Below, piece by piece: positions 44,353 to 56,929 of a stretch of 57,515 nt of DNA. Source of the stretch: Cylindrodendrum hubeiense (lineage: Eukaryota; Ascomycota; Sordariomycetes; Hypocreales; Nectriaceae); the NCBI GenBank assembly GCA_014621425.1, contig JAANBB010000254.1, positions 1 through 57,515 of the forward strand, read 5' to 3'. A program made the position numbers and the translations under genes. The notes under the pieces were generated by a model. The model was not told the DNA's origin. It saw only the letters and a program-made list of their open reading frames with translations, and searched no databases. Positions within the stretch are counted from its first letter, which is position 1. Every line of letters starts with the position of its first letter.

Positions 44353-46089
44353 AGGCCCGTTGTCCTCGAGGGTAATGAATTGTGAGTCTCCTACGGGGCG
44401 TGATATACCCGTGGCCAAATCGGAATTGCGGTGTGTTTCCAGGCTATAATATGGTGGTGGAGTAAATAGCCCCGTGCTGGCCCTGTAACCCGGATGGCTC
44501 TAGTTTTCCTGACTATTATTTACAGTGGTTGGCGTTATGGTGCCCTATTGTTCCCATTTTAGGGCGATAGTGATCGATTTATAGTGTGAATAATTGATTT
44601 ATAGCTAGAATAATTATAATTAAGATTAGTAGTAAATTATAAAGGTATTATAGGTATATTAACCTTGACGCTTTCTGTCTTTATTATTATTTTCTTTTCT
44701 TTAATATATCTATTACTTGATCTTGTCCTATAGCCTTCCACTCCTCAATTCCCCTCTACTTCTAAACATATTTATTTCTATATCTCTTATATATTTATTA
44801 TTCATGATAGCTTTCCCTACGACTCCCCGTTAACCCGCTCCTAGTATTCTAGGGTTCTTAATTTGTTAAGGTATAATACTAGATCTCTCTAGAGATATAG
44901 GTTATCTCCTCTTATTGTCCTCTTATAAGTTACCTTCTAATGAAGAGGGTGATATTATTATGTCTTGGAATGATGTTTATTTATCCTTATATCCTTAAGC
45001 TATGTTAATATCTAGTATCTGGTATATAGGTTATACCCACTTAGTTCTAGTATAAAATAAGTAGACTTGGGATAAGATAATTGCTCACGGATTAGGGGAT
45101 TTCTATTCCTATCTTATTATTTATAAGTTTATAATAGCTATGTTTACCTGTTATCTTTATTATATTAAAGCTAAGATTCTTTATTATATATAAGTTCTTC
45201 TTAAACTCTTAGGGGTTTTAGTTATTAATTATAGGGTAATATTCCTAGATTGATAAAGGGTAATGTAGATAATTATATATCTCTATATGAGTTTGCCTAT
45301 ATTATCTTAATTATCAAATACCCTAATTAAGATAGTAATATCTTTTATTTACTCCCATATTATTATACTATTATTTTAAATGTGGTCTAATTACTAGAGA
45401 CTTTTTATATTATTAAAAGCACTTATCTCTGCTATTATAAAATAAATAATCTCCGCGCTAGTACTTCTATAAGTTATCACGGTGATTTCGTGGGAATTTT
45501 GGGTATGATACTAACACAATCTAATAGCCTGTTCTTAAGATATATAACACTCTAGTTAAGGTATATTATCTTATTCTTAGATTTTAGGAGCCCTTTAATA
45601 CTATATATTATAATACTGTGAGTTTTCCCTGGCTTTTGGATTCTAATCTTATACTAACTTGAATAGGTTAAGACTATTAGTGGGTAGTCTGTCCGCCACT
45701 TTCCCTATCTTTTTAGATATAAGTTTGATTATCTGGCCTAAATGGCTATGAAGGGTGCTTTTAAGTGATATGTATTGGTGAAGATTAGAACTGAACTTAC
45801 TAGAAAACCTAACAAATCTTGATAGATATGTAATCAGTTTTCTGAGTTTAGAGAGTTCTTGGTTATGGATGTTTTATTATAGACTCTCTTGGGTATTGTG
45901 GTCCTTAATATTTAGGCTGAGGATTAAGATCTCAGGGTAGTGAAGGCTGGGTGTGTCTAGTAGTGTCTTATATTAAGTTAAGTTTATAGTTTTCTTTGTA
46001 TGTGTTTTTCTATGGGTTATGTAGGGATCCTCCTTGGATCTAAACTTAATTTAATTAATTAACTGGTTTTTTTGTCTTTTTTAGTTTTT

Positions 46090-46560
46090 TGTGCTTTTAC
46101 TTGGGTTTTGTGATTGATTCTTAGTATTCCTGGATGGTATTAGGTGTGTTTATTAGGTCTTCTTGGAGTGTTTATTGATTATATTCTAATAGCTATCCCT
46201 TTTACTTTACTAAGAAGTAGGTATCTTTATAGAATCTCTTTTATGTTATTATCTTTTTGATTTCTTATTTTATATCTTGATCTTTTAGGTTAGGAATTAA
46301 TAGTAGTTTAAGTGTGTCTTGGTCCTGATAATGTTATAGTTCTAATAGGTTAATATAGAATATATTATAAATCCTATTATATTTATCTAGTAAAGTTAAT
46401 TAGTATGTTTGGTTATTAATTTTCTTGAGAATATAGAATAGTCTAATATATTTAGGAATTAATTTCCTTTTTTTTCCTTTAAGGTTGAGATTTTGGGTTG
46501 AGAGATTAATAAGGTTGTTGGTTTTGAGGATTTTCTCTTTATAGTGCTAATTATAGTATT
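46090..46560 (-). pseudogene. Chromodomain and post-integrase region of element B (decayed)
   Basis: Minus-strand translation shows the segment that follows Gypsy integrases (R-K-L-I-P-K-Y-I then F-Y-I-L-K-K-I-N, L-T-L-L-D-K-Y-N), then a chromodomain-like stretch (Y-F-L-V-K ... K-G ... L-L-E-Y-N-Q). Stops interrupt it at positions explained by C-to-T or G-to-A changes. Chromodomains target such elements to heterochromatin. Confidence 0.75.
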
Positions 46561-48679
46561 TTATTTATCTTTTAGTTATTTTTTCTTATTATATCTTTAG
46601 CTTCTAGTATAGGTCTTTAAGATAATATACTCTTATATTAGTCTCTAGTATTCCTATACCCTATATATTATCCTTAATATATAGTTAAAGCTTAGGAGAG
46701 TAATCTAAGAGAGCTTTAAATAGTAATACTCTAATTATAGTATTTTTTATATTATTATAGGTAAATTATATTATATATAATAATATTATCTAATTATTTT
46801 ATTATTTATTAGTAAAATATTATAGATAATATTTAAGTATCTAGTTTATCTATTCTATTTGCCTATTAATTTAGGAGTAAAATACTATTAATAATTTCCT
46901 CTTTATATTACTTTAATAATATAATTCTAACTAAAATTTATTAGTAAAGATCGAGTTATAATTACTTATAATTTCCTTGAATATTCTATAGATCAGTTTG
47001 ATCTCTTAGTGGAAGAGTTATACTAACTCTATAATATTAATTGTCATATTAACTAGTAAGAATATTATATATTTAGTATATTAATTTATAATTACTAGGA
47101 TTATATTAGTTTTTTTTTTTCTATATATAATAGGTAATAATCTGGTAATAAAGTTTATTGATATTTCTTATTAGGGTCCTGTAAATATTAGTAATAATTC
47201 GAGCTTTCTATATAATTAATATTACTTGGAGATAGTATCTTAGTAAATTATATATATATATACCTAATCCTTAATATTTTCTTCTAGGCCTACTTAATAG
47301 AATCTTCTTTATATAAGATTTATAATTCTTTTAATATTAAAGTATCTGATTAGAATATTATTATGGTATAATTATAATAATATATACTTAATAGATTCTT
47401 TATTTAGGATAAATATCTAATTCTTGAAATATATTAGTCTATCTCTAATAGACTATATTATTTCTCTTTTAGGAATTATGTGGGTTTCTATGCCTATTTA
47501 TTTCTATGTCTCCGGATCCCTCCTCTAAAGAAAATAAATTAGCTTAATAATAGGTTATAATATTATATTATTATAAGTATATTCTCTGAATATAGCCTTC
47601 TTGGCTATAATCTATAAGATAGACTATTTATAATTAGTCTTCTTATAGACCTATTTAGTCTATAGTTTAGGACTTAGTATACTATATACTTGTTCTAGAT
47701 AGTTCGCCTCTAGTTCCTGTAGAACTTGGCTACTAAATCCTTGAGTAGGGAAGTTTTCTTCCTGATGTGATATTATATCTGATTGCTTATTGAGTTTATT
47801 CTAGAACTAGGTTATCTCTGTCCTAGCTAGTTGGTGTTCTAGCTGGTCTAGTAGATTAGTATTTAGGGATTCCTTGCTCTTGAATTCTGAGTATCTTGAT
47901 AGGCTGTCTATTGGGTTAGTCTTTCTCGGTCTATGTTTAATAATAAAATTATATAATATTAGATAAATATATTATTATATCTATTTATTATTAAGTTTAG
48001 GAGTTTTTATAAAAACTTATAGGTTTTAGTAATTATTTAGGATCTTAATAGGAAATATAGTCCCTTTAAGATAATATTATTAGTGTTTAAAAGACTTGAT
48101 AATTATTATTATCTTATAGTCTAGAGTTCTATAATTTAACTCTATGCTAATAAACTTATAAGACTAGAATACCATAGGGTAATATCAGTCCTATTTATCT
48201 AGCTAAGATAAAATCCTTATTATTATAAACTTAAAAGTATTAATCTCTAGATAGATTAGAAAAAGTAAATTAAAATACCTTAGGAGTGGAGTCTCTTAAA
48301 ATATCTATAATAGATAGAGGAATACCCCCCTTTTAGCTTTATCTAGCTTAATATGCCCTGGCTTCTTCCTATTCTTACTCCCCTTTAAAAGGGTATTTAA
48401 AGAGACTATAATACCCGAGTATCTATAGATAAATCTGCGGTAAAAGTTATAGAATCCTAGGAAGACTTGGATTTCCCTAAAGATTTCAGGTTCTTTTCAC
48501 TTAACTATTATTTTAATCTTTTCTAGATCTATTAATATCCTATTAATAGTTAGGAGAAACCCCAAGAACTTTATCTAAGTGTGGTAGAATATATACTTAG
48601 AGGGTTTTATATAGAGTTAGGCTTCCTATAGATATTTTAATACTATTTAAAGGTATTTTATATAGGATTCCCTATCTTT

Positions 48680-49070
48680 CAAGAAAACTAGGATATTATT
48701 CAGGTAGATAATATAAATAGTATCTACTAGACCCTAGAGGGTCTGATAAATATAATCCTAGAATATAGCTAGTATATTAATAAGTTTAAAAAATATTATT
48801 AAATATTCAAAGTGATTATATTGGGTTTGGAAAGTAATTTTCTATTTATTACCTTCCTTGATTTAAATATGATAATATATATCCCTGATATTAATTTTTA
48901 AGAAGAACTTAATTCCCTTAATCTGATCTATAATTTCTGTAATTAGGGGGAGAGGGTATTAATTCTTTCTTGTTATTTTATTAAGTCCCTGGTAATTCAC
49001 GCAAAGTTAGAGAGAACTATCTGACTTAAATATAAATAGAATAGGAGCTCTTGTTAGGTTCTTTAAGAAG
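48680..49070 (-). pseudogene. Reverse transcriptase domain of element B (decayed)
   Basis: Minus-strand translation across stops gives N-Y-x-G-L-N-K-I-T, then Y-P-L-P-L-I, K-I-N-I-R-D, I-K-E-G and F-E-Y-L, with the catalytic Y-x-D-D region reading Y-L-N-N-I-L. The two aspartates have become asparagines, as G-to-A changes produce. This is Ty3/Gypsy type. Confidence 0.85.
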
Positions 49071-51077
49071 TGGATATATCTATTAGTAATATTTTCTCAT
49101 AGATATTTATATAGTGTCTTAAACTCCTTCTAAAATAGAGAGTAAATAGACCTAAATAGCGGGCTTATATCTAATAATAGTTTAATTATATAATCGGAGG
49201 CTTTATGTTAGGGAAGGATTTCTGAATTTTCCGCTGAGAATATATCCTTAAAATTATAGAATTTTAAGGGAAGTTCTTCTCCTATCTTAGGAGTTAATTC
49301 TTCTTTGCCTAGTATTTAGTATAGTTCCTCTATTACTATTATCTTATAGATCTAAGTTAAGTCCTTATAGAGATATTAAAACTTATATAAGGGGATTTAT
49401 TTGAGATTATTTTACTTAATTTTATATAATTATACCCTTTTTGCTAGGTATAGGATAATATTCAAGTTTACTATAATAGTTATTAATAGAATAAGTGGGT
49501 TTCCCTCTAATATTATATCTCTATTAATACTAATTATAATCCTTTTAAAGGATTTTATCCTCTTTTAGGAATTAGTTATATCTATTAGGATCTTCTAGGT
49601 ATAATAGGTTTTACACTTAAGTTTCTTAATTATTTCTAGTATAGGGATCTCAGTTTTATACTAGTAGAGATAGAGCTAAGCTATTAATTATTTACTAATA
49701 AGATCTATCTTTACTCTACTATCTAGAATCCCTATAATTTTAAGGGATTTCTATCCTTAAATTAAGAGTTTAGTTATTAGGTTATTCTTAACTCTTAGAA
49801 GGGATTGACTAGTCTTAGTAAAATTATTTACTTTGACTAGGATTCTTTTCTCTCTTCTTTTATCTTAGTTTTTTAAACTTTAGGTTTTTTATCTAGATAT
49901 ATATCTATAAAGTACTTATTATTATTATAAATATAGTATTTAAGGATCTTATTATATATACCCTTATAATTTTTATTTCCTTTTTTTTTATTTTCTTTTT
50001 AGGATTTATTTCCTTATTAAAATTAATTCTCAGTTTGGTTTTTAGCTAAGGGAATATCCTTTAGGAATTGTTTAGGGATTTTCCTAGACTTCTCTAGGTT
50101 AGAAGGGTTTTGTTTTCTTTTCTATTCCTATTCTCTCTTAGCTTCCTAGATATAAGTAACTAGTATAGCTATTTCCTCCTGGTCTTGGGGGATATTCATA
50201 TTATTCTAGATATTAATTGACTTCTATAAAGAGAATAGTAATTTCATATAGAGAAAGCATACCCTTTTCTCTTTAGGTATTAGAGGATTATATTTCTTAA
50301 GAAAATCAAAATAGAGATAGAAGTTATAGGGAGATTAGTTCTCTCTCTATTTTATACCTTCTAGGTCTATTATAATAAATAATTCTCAATTTCCTAGGTC
50401 CTTAATTAAATTGAAAGTCTATTCCTTAAAATAAGCCTAATCCCTTTTAAAACCTACCTGAATTTCCTTAGGTTCTTTCTCTAAATATCTTACCTATTTA
50501 TTTTAAGCTTCTAACTCTATATTATCAAGGGCTAGTATAATTTTTATATAACCTCCTTTATATTTTCTTTGAGTACTATTAAAAGCTTACTAGAGATTAT
50601 TAAGCTAGTTATCTTATTTTCAAATTATTATTAGTATTTTAAGTATTATTAGATTTTTTAGCTTATACTTTTAGGTAGAGGAATTAGAGTTAGAGTTAGT
50701 AAAGTTTTAATAATATCTTATTTAGTATCTTTGTATAGGGGATAGGAAATATTAGGGAGAACCTTCTTATATAGATACTAAAAGCTTATTAACTTTTACC
50801 TAGAGCTTTTTAAGTATCTATAATTCTTTAATTTAAGTTTTTATTATTTCCTATTATCTCCTAATATTTTAGATTATATCTGACTCTTTGACTATATCCG
50901 CCAGGTTTTATACCAGTTCTTCCTCTCCTTCGGTTATAGGTCGGTCAATAAGTTAGATATTATTATCTTCTTCTCTATTAGATCTATTTGAGGTCTTAGT
51001 ACTGTATATACCTCCATCCCTAAATAGGTTGGGAGTGGAGTGAGTTGATCTTAATGCCATTCTAACTCTGGGTGACT

Positions 51078-51095
51078 ATAAGGGAAGCTTCAGAA
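51078..51095 (-). promoter_or_regulatory. Putative primer binding region of element B
   Basis: This lies directly inside the 5' LTR. It lacks the TGG start expected for a tRNA primer. It contains CTGAAGCTT (minus strand), complementary to AAGCTTCAG inside the LTR (51186-51194), which hints at self-priming. Confidence 0.4.
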
Positions 51096-51308
51096 TGTAA
51101 TAGTGGTAAGGCAATCACTAGGGAAATATCTAGTAATTGTAGGATAGTCAGGCAGAGTAAAGGTATATTCAAGATTATAACAAGACTGAAGCTTACCCCG
51201 CATCTCTTCAAGAAGCGGGGTGTACCTTTTAAGATACTGAGTCGAAACCATTCTGACTGAGGTTCCTTACTAAGCCTTCTCGGCCTCATCCTTAGAACCT
51301 CTGTTATA
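51096..51308 (-). repeat. 5' LTR of element B
   Basis: 213 bp, the less mutated of the two element B LTRs. It contains the GC-rich hairpin at 51196-51220 (arms CCCCGC and GCGGGG), identical in the 44226-44250 and 35345-35369 copies. It is followed immediately by the right-hand TAGCT duplication (51309-51313). Confidence 0.9.
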
Positions 51309-51650
51309 TAGCTCTAATTGCCCAAGGAAATTTCCAAGGATTGGAAAAAGAAATTACCCGGAAATCCTGAAATATGTTCCGGATAGTTCCTGGATTTCCG
51401 CGGGATTTCCCTGGGAAAGCTAATCCTATTTCCCAAGCCTCTCCGAGGATTAACAGAGGAGTTCCCTTGGATTTCCTGGAGATTTCCTGGATATATAATA
51501 CTCTGGAAATCTCTGGAAATCTTGAGGGGTATCCTTCTTTCTATATACAATTATATAGTAATAGAGAAGGTTCATTTTGCTATTCCTCCAGTGATCCTGG
51601 ATGGTTATTTTATTTTCTTTATGCTAGATTAGTAGATTTTATACTAGTAA
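51309..51650 (+). repeat. Dispersed repeat R2, copy 2, right part
   Basis: Begins with the duplicated TAGCT and continues the R2 sequence broken at 44125. This piece is relatively GC-rich for the block, with CCGCGGGATTTCC and several GGAAATC words. Short open frames here (51314-51550 minus, 51374-51703 plus) are by-products of that composition. Every mismatch I checked with copy 1 is a transition or an N. Confidence 0.8.
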
Positions 51651-53216
51651 TTAAATTAAAATATATATTAAGTATATTTAACTTATTCTTTATTAAATTA
51701 TAATATAATAATAAGATATATAATATTGTTATAATTAATAAAGATTTTAATTTTATATTTACTTTTAAGGAGATAATATCTAAATTCCTTAAATATATTA
51801 ATTATTATAAGGAATTCTTTATTATAAATAAGATAGTTAAGTTTAATATTATAATATTTATATAAGAAGAAGGTAATAGAATATAATATTTCTATATTAT
51901 CCTTTTATCTAATCTAAATACTTTAAATAAAGTCCAAGAAATTAATTTTAAGCTTAACTTATCTATCTAGGTTAAATATAATTAGAACTAGTTTATTTAG
52001 GATTATTTCCTTGATTATATTAAATACTTTTTCTGTGATAATATCCTATTAAAATAGTTTTCCTTTTTTTATAAATTATATTAATAATATAATATATTTA
52101 CTAAAAATTTTAAGAAATTATTAATAATAATTTATAAATTCTAGGAATAATTAAATATCCTTTAAGTATTTTAGTTATAGCTATTTATTAATTATTATGA
52201 TTTTCTTAGGATTTATCTTAATTTAATTATAAGAAATTATATATCCTAGAAATTTAACTTCTTAAATATAAAAATTACTCTTACTTAATTTAATTAAGAA
52301 TTTAGTATCTTATAATACTTTTAGTATTATATAAATATATATTATATATTTTTCCAGGATATCTAAGAAGATAAGGATATTATCTAAATAGTATATAATA
52401 AAGATATCTAGATATTCTTATAATATATTATTAATTATTTATTAGAATATTATTAGGGTATTAATAAGATTAAAGGGTATTATAAGGTATTTAAAGAGTT
52501 TAAACTTTATCCTAAATGTGATTTTCTATTTATATCCTTCCTTAATTTGGATAAGGTTATATACACCTTTTAGATTAAGGGCTATAAAGATCTTCTTATT
52601 ATAGAAGCAATCCTTAAGTTCTGTGATAAATAAGAATAGTATTTAGTCTTTTAGGGTAATATCATTTAACTATCTATAATTTACAATTAGTTAGAGCTTA
52701 CTGTTTTTCTTTGAAATAAATATAATTAGGTAATTAATAGAGAATTTAGATATTTATATAAATCCCTTCTTAAGTATATCTTTAATATACTCTTTAAGTA
52801 TATTAAGTTATATAATTATTAGGTTAAATATAGGATAGAATGTGGAGCTTGTTCTGTCTTTTAATTTAATTTTATAGTCCTATTAACTAAATTCTAGTAA
52901 TCTGATTTTAAGTTCTTCCTTAAAAAGAACTTTATAGATTTAATACTATACTAATATATTCTTTAAGTATTCTTCTTTAGATATTTTCTTTATTTCTTTA
53001 AGATCTTTATTTAACTATATAAATTATTATTAAACTTAGCTAATAACTTATTAAAGTTATTATTTCTACTCTTTATAGTATTTATATTATATTCTCTTAG
53101 GGGGTATAGAGGGGGGTTTCTTTTCCTCTATTTTATAACCTTTATTATTATCAAATAAGATTTAAGATCTCTCTTCTTCTAAGTTATATCTATTAATATT
53201 AGAGAGTATATTATTA
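51651..53216 (-). mobile_element. Ty3/Gypsy relic (element C), part left of the MULE
   Basis: Minus-strand translation across stops gives a Gypsy reverse transcriptase at about 52700-52340: V-N-Y-R-x-L-N-D-I-T, F-I-A-L-N-L-K-G-V-Y-N-L-I, then the catalytic region Y-L-D-N-I-L-I-F. The stretch to about 53200 fits the connector between protease and reverse transcriptase. Downstream domains are truncated before 51650. It ends abruptly at the MULE terminal repeat, and 57000-57515 may be its continuation. Confidence 0.7.
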
Positions 53217-53282
53217 AAGGTAATTGCTAGAGGGGCATGACTTTTTACTACGTGAGTATGATCTTATACGGGTATAACTTTT
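53217..53282 (+). repeat. Left terminal inverted repeat of the MULE
   Basis: AAGGTAATT followed by an AGAGGGG word and a T-run. It matches the reverse complement of 56930-56995 over about 66 bp with roughly a dozen mismatches, all G/A or C/T. Confidence 0.85.
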
Positions 53283-53469
53283 TCTATAATCCTTATTAGC
53301 TCAAAAAAAAAGATCTCTATATATACACACAATCAAAGGCAGTGAAGCCAGCTTGACTAATAGCTATTATACCCGTATTAAGTCTATAACTATAACATTC
53401 CACTACTATTATATCAAGATAGTATAATTTCAATCTCTTGTATTTAAATTCTCAGCTTAACTATAAGCG

Positions 53470-53700
53470 ATTAGAATTATATTATATTATGATAATATTA
53501 CCAGGTTATCTTAGTTATATTATGATAGTACTATCAGGTTACCTTAAATTAATATAATTTAATAGTACTATTATAATATTATTAAGATAACCTGATAGTA
53601 TTATCGCGATATTGCTAAGATAATTTGATAGTATTATTATAATATCACTAAGATAATCTAATAGTACTATCACGATATCACTAAGATAACCTAATATATA
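53470..53700. repeat. 33-bp tandem repeats in opposing arms
   Basis: From about 53577 to 53700 a 33-bp unit (starting AAGATAACCT, with a CGCGAT core in the least mutated copy) repeats about 3.5 times. From about 53470 to 53545 the same unit appears about twice in inverted orientation. The whole forms a large potential foldback inside the left end of the MULE. Confidence 0.75.
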
Positions 53701-56459
53701 ATTAATTATAATAATATAATTTTAATCTTTGGGATTTGAATTTATATTCTAATTATAAATAATTAAAATCCTATTATTTCTATCTTATATTATTCTCTAT
53801 CACTATTTATTAATTCTTATTAGTTTCTTATTCTATAGATATTAGGTTATAATCTTTACCTAATAGCTTATATTCTAGTAAATTATTTAGGACTAAGTAT
53901 AGCTAACTGGCTATAGGTTATTTATATAGTTAATCTAACTTATTAACTTATTTTTTATTTAATCTTTGCTAATATTAATTAGTTTTAGCTTCCTGCTAGC
54001 CTCCCCCACTTATACTTTATTATTTGGCTTGTTAATATAATAATAACTGATTGAGTATTAGTGGTCTAGGATTGACTATTAATCTTAATAGCTAAACTAG
54101 AGGGTATAGTTTATAGTATATTTTTTAGGTGATTATATAATGTTAAAGTAATCTTTAGGTCAAGAATATAATAATATAGATCTTATAATAATAATTCTTA
54201 AAGTTACTAATATAAATAGATATCCTATTTTATAAATTATAAATCTAAATCTAACTTCTTATAAATTATATAAGAATATAGAATATTAAGTTCTATTAAG
54301 ATAGAATACTTATTATTATAGTTTTATAGAGAAATTAGAAAGGGATTCTTTTTAGTTAGTATTACCTTATATGTAATATAATATTACCCTTATATTAAGA
54401 TTAGGCCCTTTAAAAAGATTATTATTTATAGTTTATTTAGGTATTCTGAGCTTGGTCTAGAGAGATTATATACTATAAGTACCTTATCTACTATATACTT
54501 ATCTAAGAAATTATACTTTTAATTTTTTATTATATCTTATATTATCTTAATAAGATAAAAGAGATTACTTATATTATTTAGTAAATAGCTTTTAATATTA
54601 TTATTATTTATTTCTATACTAGATATAATATAAATACTAAAGTTATAATATATCTTAATAAAATAGTAAACCTATTAAGCTCTTATAGATATATAAATAC
54701 TATATAAATAATATAAGATTAGTTATTAATTATAAAACTCCTTATATAATATTCTCTAAGCTTTCTTATAAGTTATCTTATTATTAGTAAATAATATAAC
54801 CTTCTATATCTAAAAGATACCTTAATAAGTATAAAGAATCTTATTAATTATTAAGCTATTAACTAATACTTAGTTAACTAGACTGAGCTAGGTATAATAT
54901 TAAGAGAATTTATTAAGATCATTACTATCTAAACTACTAATAAGTTCAGATAGTTTAAGCTATTTCTACTTTAATTTAAGAAGGATATTAGAGTTAATAT
55001 AATAGATATATAATTATTATTATAATATAGGAAACTAATTATCTAAGACTATCTTTATTAACTTATTAAAGTCTATAATAATAATAGTTAGGTTTTTAAT
55101 AGATTATTTATTAATTAGCTATTAAATCCCCTCTATAAGGAATTAGAATCCTTCCTATTTTTTATTATTAATTAAGTTAAATATTATATTAAAGACTATC
55201 CCTAAATATATCTATTTAGTTATTTAGAAGAGGGGTAGCTTAAACTAGTTAGTATTATATATATTATTAAAGCTAATAATATCTAAAAAGTATTTTTATA
55301 TTTAAAGATAATAGGAAAAGGTCTATATTAAGTTAATAACTTAATTTAGCTTATTATCTACTCACTTTACTAAATAGAGGATTCTATTCTTATTAAAAAA
55401 CTTAATCAGAACTATAGTAAAGATATACCTATTTAACTTATTACAATTAATTATAACCCTAATATTATAGATATCCTTTTAAATAAAGCTAATATCTAGA
55501 TATTAGTCTTAAATAATTACTTATATATCGCGGATATATATACTAATCTGTTAACTTATAGTCTTAAAAGTAATCTTAATAGGTAAAGTAAGTTATTAAT
55601 AGGTAAGATAAGTTAATAGAGTAAGACTAGACTTATAGTTATATTTATTATATTCTATATTTAGGTATTATTATAAGAATTATTTTCCCTCTTTAAGAAC
55701 TTTAATAATAATCTATTATTTATAGTTATATTTCTGAGATTTTTACTATTATAATCTAATTTCTTTAATAGACTGTGATTATCTAAATTAATTATACTAA
55801 AATATATATTAGATCTTCTAATCTTAATATTAATATTTATATTATTAAATAATACTAAACCTATATTCCTTTATAAAGGTATTAATTATCTTAAAGAGAG
55901 TTTTTATATCTAGGGTAATATTACCTGGAATAGGAAGATTAGGTATTAGCTCTAATTCCGGAGAGATTAAGGATTATATAGATATAGGAGATATACTTAT
56001 TAGAGAACTTAATATTAATTATTAATCTTAAGATAGAGAGTATAGTAAAGGGAGATTATAGATCCCTAGACTTAATAATAACTAGTCCTATCTCTCCTAC
56101 TACTTATATACCTATTTATATTAATAAATAAGATTAAGTGTAAGATACTAGCTTTCTCTAATAATCTATTATATAAGCTTTAGAATAGATTAGAATTTGG
56201 CTTTTATTATTTAAGGTGATATTAGAGATACTAGAGGGCTAGATATATAAGATATAGAAGTTAATAATAAGTATAGGTATTTATCTAGGATTAAGCTTAT
56301 TACTTAATAAATAGATAATAAAATTAGGATAAGATTAGTATTAAAATAGATTTTATGATTATTATATATTATCTAAATTAACTTATTTATATTTTATTAA
56401 TTATAAGGTCTAGGGATATTAGAGAATTATTATAGGTATAATATAAAGAGATTATTAAT

Positions 56460-56640
56460 AGTATTATTATCTCTAATACTATAAAATAGAGAGATAGTAC
56501 TAGCTATAATTAATAGACTTAAAGGGTATAATAGACTTAATAGATCAGTATTATACTTAATATAGTAACTTAAAGGATATAATAGACTTAATTAGTATAA
56601 TAGACTTAGTGGGTTAATATTATACTTCACGTAATAGTAC
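56460..56640. repeat. Subterminal short repeats near the right MULE end
   Basis: Several copies of a GTATAATAGACTTA-like word occur in both orientations. A related inverted motif lies near the left end (about 53365-53395). These are candidate transposase-binding sites. Confidence 0.55.
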
Positions 56641-56929
56641 TTCTAAGGGATTAATTGATTGCTAGGACTTGGATTTTAGTTTTGTTTTTAGGATCTAAGA
56701 TCTGGTTTAATATTAGTTTATTAGTGATAAGGTATATTTAATCTGGGGGGAAGTGGGGGATACTAATTAGGGGTAGGTTCTAAGAGTAACTATTAGGATA
56801 TTTATAATAATTATTCCTAGAGATAAGATTATTTTAATTATAATAGGTTAAATATTAAGGGGTATAAAGAGGAAATATAATAGAATTCTTATATATTAAT
56901 AATTATTTTTAAGTTAATAAAAGTGGTGG

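Larger units (their letters stand above)
44126..51308 (-). mobile_element. Full-length Ty3/Gypsy chromodomain LTR retrotransposon (element B)
   Basis: A complete 7,183-bp element on the minus strand: 213-bp LTRs at both ends and TAGCT on each side (44121-44125 and 51309-51313). A polypurine tract (44341-44351, read as G-rich on the minus strand) abuts the 3' LTR. Minus-strand relics, in order: a gag-like frame from an ATG at 51060, ending after about 36 codons at a TAA that CAA would give under RIP; reverse transcriptase at about 49070-48680; the post-integrase region and chromodomain at about 46560-46090, recognisable by Y-F-L-V-K then K-G and L-L-E-Y-N. Every frame is broken by stops, so it is inactive. 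It is visibly less AT-saturated than element A, consistent with later insertion. Confidence 0.9.

Noticed and set aside
51062..51289. Open frames on both strands inside the 5' LTR of element B
   Set aside because: They arise because the LTR is less AT-rich than its surroundings; no coding signature, and gag begins separately at 51060.
51314..51703. Open frames in R2 (minus 51314-51550, plus 51374-51703)
   Set aside because: Periodic GGATTTCC words produce open frames on both strands; the other copy does not conserve them.
53470..53700. Regular 33-bp repeats considered as a CRISPR-like array
   Set aside because: Units are directly adjacent with no spacers, occur in both orientations, and lie in a eukaryotic transposon.
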